A stretch of 64,000 nucleotides of DNA from Oceanobacillus jeddahensis (GTDB lineage Bacteria > Bacillota > Bacilli > Bacillales > Amphibacillaceae): contig NZ_CCDM010000002.1 in NCBI RefSeq assembly GCF_000750635.1, positions 806,001 to 870,000 on the forward strand, given 5' to 3'. Of the stretch, positions 57,332 to 64,000 are shown one piece after another (position 1 is the stretch's first letter; every line of letters starts with the position of its first letter). Both the position numbers and the translations under genes were made by a program. Below the pieces are notes generated by a model. That model had not been told where the DNA came from. It searched no databases and was given only the letters and a program-made list of their open reading frames with translations.

Positions 57332-58561
57332 TTGCAAGTATTAGTTCAAAAATTTGGAGGAACTTCTGTACAATCAGAAACAAACCGGGAACATGTTATC
57401 CGTCATATTAAAGATGCACTTGTTCAAGAATATAAGTTAGTCGTTGTTGTTTCTGCATTAGGGAGGAAACCAGATCCTTATGCAACGGACAGTTTACTAA
57501 GCTTAATCGACTTTCCGGCAAATAAAAATTCAAATCGTGAGCTGGATTTGCTAATGTCATGTGGTGAAGTTATTTCTTCGGTTGTTCTGTCTAATGAACT
57601 GCAAAAAAATCATGTTTCTGCGACAGCTCTAACCGGTGCGCAAGCTGGTTTTCTAACGAGTGAAGATTTTAATCGTGCAAAAATAAAAGAGGTTAATCCA
57701 GCAAGAGTTTTACATGAATTGGAAACACATGATGTTGTCGTAGTAGCAGGTTTTCAAGGTCAAAGTGAATCCGGGGAGATTACCACGATTGGCCGGGGTG
57801 GCAGTGATACCTCTGCAGCAGCTTTAGGAGTTGCTTTAGACGCAGAACGTATTGAAATTTTTACAGATGTGGAAGGGATTATGACAGCAGACCCGCGCGT
57901 CGTAAAAAATGCCCGCCCACTGGATGTAGTGACATATACAGAGATTTGTAATCTTGCTTATCAAGGTGCAAAAGTCATTCATCCTCGCGCTGTAGAAATA
58001 GCGATGCAAGGAAAAATACCCATGCGTATCCGTTCCACTTATTCAGAACGGTTAGGGACACTTGTTACTTCTTCACGGATAGAGGAAGCAGGTGCAGACA
58101 TTTCTGAACGAATGATAACGGGTATCGCGCATATTGCAAATGTGACGCAGATTAAAGTGCAGACGAAAGAATCAGCTTACCGGATGCAATCAGAAGTATT
58201 TAAAGCAATGGCGGAAGCAGGTATCTCTGTTGATTTTATTAATATTTCACCAACAGGGGTTGCTTATACTGTACCCGCAGAACTAACGACAAAAGCGATT
58301 GAAATTTTAGAGATGCTGGGCTTTCATCCGGAAATCACAGAGAACTGTGCAAAGGTTTCATCTGTTGGAGCCGGAATGACAGGAGTACCCGGTGTGGCAT
58401 CTAAAATCGTGCAGGCATTAACAGATGCCGGTGTACAAATATTGCAATCTGCAGATAGTCACACAACGATTTGGGTTTTAGTACATGATCATGAATTAGT
58501 CACAGCAGTTAATGCATTACATGATGTATTTGGATTAAGTGCAGAGGAAGTACCGCTTTAG
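57332..58561 (+). CDS. dapG: Aspartate kinase (DapG type)
   Basis: DapG phosphorylates aspartate, the first step towards DAP and dipicolinate; in B. subtilis this isoenzyme is DAP-inhibited. The 409-residue product has VQKFGGTSV at the start, the TIGRGGSDTSAAALGVAL kinase loop, EGIMTADPRVV, and two C-terminal ACT domains (about 265-400). TTG at 57332 behind GAGGTG fits the family start; a longer start at 57308 is unlikely. dapA does not follow. Confidence 0.95.
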   Translation: MQVLVQKFGGTSVQSETNREHVIRHIKDALVQEYKLVVVVSALGRKPDPYATDSLLSLIDFPANKNSNRELDLLMSCGEVISSVVLSNELQKNHVSATALTGAQAGFLTSEDFNRAKIKEVNPARVLHELETHDVVVVAGFQGQSESGEITTIGRGGSDTSAAALGVALDAERIEIFTDVEGIMTADPRVVKNARPLDVVTYTEICNLAYQGAKVIHPRAVEIAMQGKIPMRIRSTYSERLGTLVTSSRIEEAGADISERMITGIAHIANVTQIKVQTKESAYRMQSEVFKAMAEAGISVDFINISPTGVAYTVPAELTTKAIEILEMLGFHPEITENCAKVSSVGAGMTGVPGVASKIVQALTDAGVQILQSADSHTTIWVLVHDHELVTAVNALHDVFGLSAEEVPL

Positions 58562-58608
58562 AAAAAAGGGAGATGAAGCAGGGTTTGACTGCTTCATCTC
58601 CCTTTTTT
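58562..58608 (+). terminator. Terminator after dapG
   Basis: A perfect 20 bp stem from AAAAAAGGGAGATGAAGCAG around the loop GGTTTGA, ending in six T. The symmetry makes it bidirectional. It closes the asd-dapG unit where dapA would usually continue. Confidence 0.92.
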
Positions 58609-58711
58609 ATGAAATACCCTATTTGGAATATTCATGAAAACAATCAGACACTGCTTTTTTAGATACGCTTTATTTTCTGTATCCCTTCTTCCGTATGTTT
58701 TTAAACCAATT

Positions 58712-58732
58712 GTTTATACTAATCCTATAAAC
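58712..58732. promoter_or_regulatory. Perfect inverted repeat upstream of tepA
   Basis: GTTTATA and TATAAAC separated by CTAATCC, 21 bases before the tepA start. It overlaps possible -10 sequences (TATACT at 58715, TATAAA at 58726), so it could be an operator. No convincing -35 was found. Confidence 0.35.
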
Positions 58733-58753
58733 ATAGCTGGAAGGAGTTTTTAT

Positions 58754-59494
58754 ATGCGTATGGATACGGATGATAATAATGAAAATCAAGGAGAAGAGGA
58801 GAATCAGCAAAATGCATCTTCTCTCGTAGAAAAAATTCAGCAGCTTGGACAAGCTAATGTTCCACAGGCACCTGAATCAAATATCCATGTTTTATCCATT
58901 ATCGGACAGGTAGAAGGACATCTTCAGCTGCCCCCGCAAAATAAAACAACCAAATATGAGCATTTGCTGCCACAGCTCATTGCCGTAGAGCAAAATCCTA
59001 AAATTGAAGGGTTAATCATTCTTTTAAACACTGTTGGCGGGGATGTAGAGGCTGGGCTGGCCCTTGCTGAAATGATTGCATCGATGTCAAAGCCGACCAC
59101 TTCAATTGTGTTAGGAGGCGGTCATTCTATCGGCGCGCCGATTGCGGTTGCTACCGACTATTCCTTTATTGTACCGACGGCAACGATGACGATCCATCCG
59201 GTCCGGTTAACGGGCATGGTTATCGGTGTTCCACAAACCTTTGAATATCTGGACAAAATGCAAGAACGCGTCATTCAGTTTATTGTTGAACATTCCAATA
59301 TCGACTCGGAAAAGCTGAAGGAGCTGATGTTTGCGAAAGGAAATCTGACTCGTGATATTGGTACAAATGTGGTTGGGAAAGAAGCGGTAGAATATGGATT
59401 AATCGATGAGGTTGGCGGGGTTAAAGAAGCAATACAGAAATTAAATCATATGATTCAAGGAGCCCATTCTGAAGAGGAAGGTGATGCTTCATGA
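58754..59494 (+). CDS. tepA: ClpP-like translocation-enhancing protein TepA
   Basis: TepA (YmfB) is a ClpP-fold serine peptidase-like protein linked in B. subtilis to protein export and signal peptide degradation. The 246-residue product has an acidic, Asn-rich N-terminus, the Ser-bearing [16 protein letters not shown] segment and [10 protein letters not shown] with the probable His. ATG at 58754 follows GGAAGGAG; a start at 58634 would add 40 residues upstream of that SD and is rejected. Confidence 0.93.
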   Translation: MRMDTDDNNENQGEEENQQNASSLVEKIQQLGQANVPQAPESNIHVLSIIGQVEGHLQLPPQNKTTKYEHLLPQLIAVEQNPKIEGLIILLNTVGGDVEAGLALAEMIASMSKPTTSIVLGGGHSIGAPIAVATDYSFIVPTATMTIHPVRLTGMVIGVPQTFEYLDKMQERVIQFIVEHSNIDSEKLKELMFAKGNLTRDIGTNVVGKEAVEYGLIDEVGGVKEAIQKLNHMIQGAHSEEEGDAS

Positions 59495-59697
59495 TACTCT
59501 ATACCCCACTATCCCATCAGGAAATTTTTCCAGAAACACAAGGAGCAGCAAATGAAATACAAGCCGTTGAATGGCAAGGAAGAACGGTTTTTGTATCGAA
59601 AAATAATGATGGCCATTATCAAATAAATCAGCTTATTTCGAGTGATCCGAATGATTATCTGAATCCTGATTTTTTACCAGGAAGAATTATCAGATGA
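59491..59697 (+). CDS. ylzJ: YlzJ-like protein
   Basis: A small family of unknown function located between tepA and spoIIIE in Bacillaceae. The 68-residue product starts [15 protein letters not shown] and continues with [15 protein letters not shown] and [13 protein letters not shown]. It overlaps tepA by ATGA, so it is probably translated with it. Confidence 0.85.
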   Translation: MILYTPLSHQEIFPETQGAANEIQAVEWQGRTVFVSKNNDGHYQINQLISSDPNDYLNPDFLPGRIIR

Positions 59698-59716
59698 TGG
59701 TAATCTATGCTATAAT
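59687..59716 (+). promoter_or_regulatory. Candidate promoter of spoIIIE
   Basis: TATAAT at 59711-59716 preceded by TGC, an extended -10. A weak TTATCA lies 18 bases upstream (59687-59692), overlapping the end of ylzJ. The leader contains a nested stem: AACTGGA with TCCAGTT (59767-59807) around CCTCTT/AAGAGG. Confidence 0.5.
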
Positions 59717-59899
59717 ATAGAAATGGTAAAGAGATAAATGAAAGATACAATACGGGATGATATGATAACTGGAGCAGCAGCCTCTTGAAAGAGGACTGAT
59801 TCCAGTTTCCTTGTTTGTTACATAGGAAAAGATGGTTTTCCTTATTGCAAATCTAGCATCCTAGCAACCTTCATTTGTTTTACATACGGAGGTGAGAAA

Positions 59900-62236
59900 A
59901 TGGCTGCCAAAAAAAGAAAGAAAAGAAAAAAACGGACAACCAAACAGGTTAAAGGGCTGCAAATGGAACTGACAGGATTACTATTAATATTTATTGCTAT
60001 ATTCGGAAGCGGGGCAGCTATGTTAAGCGGGGGAGCTATACCTGACTGGCTTGGGAATATATTTCAGTTTTTTATGGGGATATGGCACTTCCTTATTCCT
60101 GTGGCATTATTTATGATTGGATTTTATCTTATCTTTAAAAGAAAGGCACCGGATTTTTTAACAAGAAGATTGATAGGTTTTTACATTTTATTTGCTGGTG
60201 TTTTATTGTTGACGCATGTACAAGTGATGGAAAGTTTATTAGCTAATACGACGGATGTTTCTATTCTTCGTCTGACCTGGCAGCTTTACTTTCAATATTT
60301 AGATGGAACAGGCACATTGGTGCAGACAGGCGGTGGTATGATCGGTGCGCTGTTATTCACCGTTTCTTATTTTCTATTTTCGATCGCCGGTTCCCGGATA
60401 GTAGTATTTTTTTGCTTATTAATCGGGATTATTTTTATGACAAATTTATCTATTGGTGATTTTGTTAAAAAGGTAGCAGCAGGATTTAAAGCCACTTTTA
60501 TTTATATTGGGGAACGCATCAAAAGAACCAGAGAAAATTGGGCGGAGCGTAAAGAAGAAGAACAGAAACAGAAAGAGATTGCTGATACCGTTGTTCAGAA
60601 TCAGAAAGAGAGCGGTAATCCGGTTCCAGAAGAACAGGAATATAGTGCGGAAGAACTTCTTATTAATAATTTTACGGATGTTGCTTATCAGGAACAGCCG
60701 GAACAGAAAAAGGGAAAAACAGAGACATCTAAAGAGAAAACCTTAAATACAGAGGATGAGGAAGAAACGCATGAAGCCATGCCGATGACAGCTACGGAAA
60801 ATCATGATTATCAATTACCGTCAATGGAACTATTAGCGAGTCCGGCGCATAATTCCCAGCAGCAGGAGAAATCACATATTCAGGCAACCGTCCGCAAGCT
60901 TGACCGGACCTTTCAAAGCTTCGGTGTAAAAGCGAAAATAGCGAAAGTACATGTCGGTCCGGCAGTAACGAAATATGAAGTATATCCAGAGTCTGGAGTG
61001 AAGGTGAGTAAAATCGTCGGTCTCCATGACGATATTGCGTTGGCCCTTGCCGCGAAGGATATTCGTATTGAGGCACCGATACCTGGTAAATCAGCAGTCG
61101 GGATTGAGGTACCTAACAAGGAAATTTCGATGGTTTCACTCCGGGAGGTTTTAGATAAACAATCGTCTAAAGCAAATAAATTGGCGTTTGCTTTAGGACG
61201 GGATATTTCTGGAGAAGCGATAGCCGGCGAATTGAACAAAATGCCGCATTTGCTGATTGCCGGGGCAACAGGAAGCGGGAAAAGTGTCTGCGTGAATGGC
61301 ATCATTACGAGTATTTTAATGCGTGCCAAACCGCATGAAGTGAAAATGATGATGATTGACCCGAAAAAAGTAGAGTTGAATGTGTATAACGGAATTCCTC
61401 ATTTATTAACACCTGTTGTTACAGACCCGAAAAAAGCATCTAGAGCGTTGAAAAAAATTGTTGCAGAGATGGAGCGGAGATACGACCTGTTTTCTGATAG
61501 CGGTACGAGAAATATGGAAGGTTATAATGCGTATATCCGTAAACAAAATGCAAATGCAACGGAGGAGGAACAGCAGCCTTACCTGCCATACATTGTTGTT
61601 CTAGTAGATGAGCTGGCTGATTTAATGATGGTTGCTTCAAATGATGTAGAAGACGCGATTACAAGGCTTGCACAAATGGCTCGTGCAGCAGGTATTCATT
61701 TAATTATTGCTACTCAACGCCCGTCGGTAGATGTTATTACCGGAGTGATTAAAGCGAATATCCCATCCAGAATTGCTTTCAGCGTTTCATCTACAACAGA
61801 TTCACGGACCATACTTGATTCTGGAGGAGCTGAGAAATTACTGGGACGGGGCGATATGCTTTATGTTCCAGCTGGCAGTTCCAAGCCTACCCGCGTCCAA
61901 GGTGCGTTCCTGTCAGATGAAGAGGTGGAGCGTATTGTAGATCACTGTGTCGAACAACAGCAGGCAAGCTATCAGGAAGAAATGATACCGGAAGAAACGA
62001 ACGAAGTAACAGAAGAAGTAGACGATGAGCTCTACGACGATGCCGTACAAATGATTCTCGAGATGCAAAGCGCAAGTGTTTCGATGCTTCAGCGCCGTTT
62101 CCGGATTGGATATACCAGAGCAGCCCGATTAATCGATGCCATGGAAGCTCGTGGTATTGTCGGTCCATATGAAGGAAGTAAGCCTAGGGCTGTACTGGTA
62201 TCTAATCAGGAAGAAGAGCATTCCACAACATCTTAG
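59900..62236 (+). CDS. spoIIIE: DNA translocase SpoIIIE (FtsK family)
   Basis: SpoIIIE pumps the chromosome into the forespore and clears DNA from septa. The 778-residue product has a very basic N-terminus, four membrane helices (about 20-195), an acidic/Gln-rich linker and the motor with Walker [14 protein letters not shown] (near residue 455) and Walker [16 protein letters not shown]-terminal gamma winged helix reads DNA polarity ([20 protein letters not shown]). Close to the B. subtilis length of 787. SD ACGGAGGTGAG precedes the ATG. Confidence 0.96.
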   Translation: MAAKKRKKRKKRTTKQVKGLQMELTGLLLIFIAIFGSGAAMLSGGAIPDWLGNIFQFFMGIWHFLIPVALFMIGFYLIFKRKAPDFLTRRLIGFYILFAGVLLLTHVQVMESLLANTTDVSILRLTWQLYFQYLDGTGTLVQTGGGMIGALLFTVSYFLFSIAGSRIVVFFCLLIGIIFMTNLSIGDFVKKVAAGFKATFIYIGERIKRTRENWAERKEEEQKQKEIADTVVQNQKESGNPVPEEQEYSAEELLINNFTDVAYQEQPEQKKGKTETSKEKTLNTEDEEETHEAMPMTATENHDYQLPSMELLASPAHNSQQQEKSHIQATVRKLDRTFQSFGVKAKIAKVHVGPAVTKYEVYPESGVKVSKIVGLHDDIALALAAKDIRIEAPIPGKSAVGIEVPNKEISMVSLREVLDKQSSKANKLAFALGRDISGEAIAGELNKMPHLLIAGATGSGKSVCVNGIITSILMRAKPHEVKMMMIDPKKVELNVYNGIPHLLTPVVTDPKKASRALKKIVAEMERRYDLFSDSGTRNMEGYNAYIRKQNANATEEEQQPYLPYIVVLVDELADLMMVASNDVEDAITRLAQMARAAGIHLIIATQRPSVDVITGVIKANIPSRIAFSVSSTTDSRTILDSGGAEKLLGRGDMLYVPAGSSKPTRVQGAFLSDEEVERIVDHCVEQQQASYQEEMIPEETNEVTEEVDDELYDDAVQMILEMQSASVSMLQRRFRIGYTRAARLIDAMEARGIVGPYEGSKPRAVLVSNQEEEHSTTS

Positions 62237-62273
62237 AAAACGCGGTTTATCCATCATGGATAAACCGCGTTTT
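62237..62273 (+). terminator. Terminator after spoIIIE
   Basis: A perfect 17 bp stem, AAAACGCGGTTTATCCA with TGGATAAACCGCGTTTT around TCA. Confidence 0.85.
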
Positions 62274-62501
62274 AAAAAGACTGAATTATTAAAGTTCAAA
62301 ATTTATAAAAGAAGTGGTACGATAAATAGCAGAAGTTAGAAAAACTGACATTCACTCGTTTTTTACTTGGACAAGGAGGTGTTGGCTTCGACGTTCCTGC
62401 TGGGGGGTAAGCCGAAGTTCCTTAAGTATGTAGTTTTTCTTATACTGTATTATCGTGTGAAACAGACTAACACAATATTTGGACAGAGAAGAGGTGAAGA
62501 A

Positions 62502-63227
62502 ATGACTTTACGTGAAGATGATAGACATTTATATTTACAAGTAATGGATAAAATAAAAACAGGAATTGAAGATGGTACATATATAGAGGAAGAAAAATTA
62601 CCGTCAGAATATGCGCTTTCCAAACAATTAGGAGTATCGAGGGCAACGTTAAGAGAAGCGTTAAGAATGTTGGAGGAGGATAATATTGTTACGCGCAGAC
62701 ATGGTGTTGGTACATTTGTAAATTCGAAGCCACTGTTTCAAGCTGGTATTGAAGAGCTTAACAGTGTGACACAAATGATTAAACAATCAGGAAAGGAACC
62801 GGGAACACAATATATCAGTACGGATATTTTAGATGCTACTGAACAAGAGCAGTATGATTTCGGCATGGCTGATTTAGAACATGTAACAACCATCGAAAGA
62901 ATCCGCACCGCCGATGGAGCCCCTGTTGTTTTTTGTATGGACAAGGCTCCATCACCATATCTGTCTTTAGAAAAATTATGGGAGGAAGCGTCTATTTTTA
63001 GTACGATTGAATCAGTCTCCAATAAACAGATTGCTTATGCAATAGCGGACATTGAGCCAATTACATACCACGAACGTATTTATAGTATTTTACAATGTAC
63101 ACCGGATGAATCGCTTCTTTTGTTAAAACAGATGCATTATACAAGTGATGATGAGGCTGTTTTATATTCAATGAATTATTTTCGGGCAGATATGTTCCGT
63201 TTTCAGGTTGTACGACGAAGAATATGA
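62502..63227 (+). CDS. GntR-family transcriptional regulator (YmfC-like)
   Basis: A regulator with an N-terminal winged helix (YALSKQLGVSRATLREALRM, then RRHGVGTFV) and a C-terminal UTRA-type ligand domain. The 241-residue product sits between spoIIIE and ymfF, as B. subtilis ymfC does. Its ligand and targets are unknown. ATG at 62502 follows GAAGAGGTGAAG; an in-frame start at 62367 would add 45 atypical residues. Confidence 0.9.
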   Translation: MTLREDDRHLYLQVMDKIKTGIEDGTYIEEEKLPSEYALSKQLGVSRATLREALRMLEEDNIVTRRHGVGTFVNSKPLFQAGIEELNSVTQMIKQSGKEPGTQYISTDILDATEQEQYDFGMADLEHVTTIERIRTADGAPVVFCMDKAPSPYLSLEKLWEEASIFSTIESVSNKQIAYAIADIEPITYHERIYSILQCTPDESLLLLKQMHYTSDDEAVLYSMNYFRADMFRFQVVRRRI

Positions 63228-63263
63228 CCTTTTACCAACGAATTATTTCAGGCTTTCTTTCAA

Positions 63264-63316
63264 TATAATGGATGATTAAGGAGAGAACAGCGTAAAATAG
63301 ATACTAAACCGTTTAG
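63264..63316 (+). promoter_or_regulatory. Promoter -10 and palindrome before ymfF
   Basis: TATAAT at 63264-63269 with a poor -35, followed downstream by CTAAACCGTTTAG (63304-63316), a 6+1+6 palindrome just before the SD GGAGG. The GntR gene next door makes it a candidate operator, which is inference only. Confidence 0.4.
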
Positions 63317-63330
63317 AATGGAGGATAAAT

Positions 63331-64000
63331 ATGAGCGTTAAAGAAATCAAACAGATGGAAAACGATATACATTTTCACATGCTTCCAAATAAAAAGCATA
63401 AAACATTAACCTTTGCAGTAAAATTTCGTGCACCATTAGAAAAAGAAAGTATTACAAAGCGGGCCCTGCTTCCTTATATTTTAAAACAAGGAACGGCTTC
63501 TCTTCCAACGCGTCAAGAATTACAGAAAGAACTTGCAGAGCTGTATGGTTCTGTATTATCTATCGGCGGAGCTAAAAAAGGGGAAAATCATATATTGACG
63601 TTTTATTTAGAAGTGCCAAATGAAAAATTCCTCCCAGGCAGCAATTCGACGATCGAACGGGCAATAAAATTGCTATATGAAATTGTTTATGAACCAAATC
63701 AAGAGGGGGATGGTTTCTCTTCGAAGGTATTTGAAAGAGAAAAAGGGATCCTTCGTCAAAATATACGTTCCATCAAGGATGATAAAGCAAGCTATGCGAA
63801 TATGCGGTTAGTAGACGAAATGTGTGCTGGAGAGGCGTATAGTATACATGCGCAAGGCTATGAAAAAGATCTGTCCACCCTTTCTAATCAGGACCTGTTT
63901 ACGTATTACCAAAATATGCGCGAAGAAGATGAAATGGATATTTACGTAAGTGGTGACTTTGACGCAGAGCAGATGATGGAGCTATTAACGGTTCAATTTA
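63331..64000 (+). CDS. ymfF: M16-like protein YmfF, EF-P modification associated (partial)
   Basis: Opens MSVKEIKQMENDIHFHMLPN after SD TGGAGGAT and runs off the window end, so about 223 residues are visible. The M16 fold is recognisable (RALLPYILKQGTASLPTRQE; KELAELYGSVLSIGGAKKGE), but the zinc motif HxxEH is absent. This fits the non-catalytic YmfF partner of YmfH. In B. subtilis both are required for 5-aminopentanol modification of EF-P (established). Confidence 0.88.
   Translation, partial: MSVKEIKQMENDIHFHMLPNKKHKTLTFAVKFRAPLEKESITKRALLPYILKQGTASLPTRQELQKELAELYGSVLSIGGAKKGENHILTFYLEVPNEKFLPGSNSTIERAIKLLYEIVYEPNQEGDGFSSKVFEREKGILRQNIRSIKDDKASYANMRLVDEMCAGEAYSIHAQGYEKDLSTLSNQDLFTYYQNMREEDEMDIYVSGDFDAEQMMELLTVQF

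Noticed and set aside
62367..62501. 45-residue N-terminal extension of the GntR gene
   Set aside because: Although an AAGGAGG lies near 62373, the extension has no family match, while the ATG at 62502 has its own SD and starts just before the winged helix.

Overview
This 64 kb window is chromosomal DNA of a low-GC, motile, endospore-forming Bacillaceae bacterium. Gene order and the style of its intergenic repeats fit the Oceanobacillus/Virgibacillus group best (inference from memory; no search was run). Sporulation ability is indicated by dpaA/dpaB (spoVFAB), spoIIIE, ylxY and tepA. Every recognisable gene lies on the + strand. No tRNA, rRNA, CRISPR array, prophage or transposase gene was seen.

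Layout. 1-1492: end of an upstream terminator, a 790 bp repeat element, and the leader of the fla/che operon. 1493-27827: one long flagellar/chemotaxis operon: flgB flgC fliE fliF fliG fliH fliI fliJ, a MgtE_N-domain gene (ylxF), fliK flgD, a TIGR02530-type gene, flgE swrD fliL fliM fliY cheY fliO fliP fliQ fliR flhB flhA flhF flhG cheB cheW cheC cheD sigD swrB. It encodes rod, hook, MS ring, switch, type III export apparatus, placement proteins, adaptation enzymes and the late sigma factor. 28007-34966: rpsB tsf pyrH frr uppS cdsA rseP. 35959-40248: polC. 40341-45852: the rimP nusA rnpM rplGA infB ylxP rbfA translation/transcription cluster with its own promoter and leader. 46717-53744: truB ribF rpsO pnp ylxY mlpA. 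53840-58561: ymxH, dpaA dpaB asd dapG (aspartate/dipicolinate branch). 58754-64000: tepA ylzJ spoIIIE, a GntR regulator and the 5' part of ymfF, cut by the window end.

The coding content closely follows the classical Bacillus subtilis order, so what is missing or inserted stands out. Against that order (recalled, not searched), cheA is absent between cheB and cheW, dxr between cdsA and rseP, proS between rseP and polC, and dapA plus rnjB between dapG and tepA. Several junctions hold repeats.

The most unusual content is non-coding. Four related 655-790 bp elements without ORFs (351-1140, 26683-27337, 35070-35785, about 45911-46665) share ends of the type ACTCAACTTTCGCACC. Two have perfect 5 bp target duplications (AAAGT and TATTA). 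Inside them sit nested hairpin modules with the constant flanks CTTCAGCTAA and TGGATCTTCAG around stems whose sequence differs completely yet stays paired. A second, smaller inverted-repeat family (ends GTGTTCAAAAAG) lies before cheY and dapG and shares an internal module with one large element. Separately, a perfect 12 bp hairpin lies between a strong Shine-Dalgarno tract and the swrD start codon and would bring the two to normal spacing when folded.
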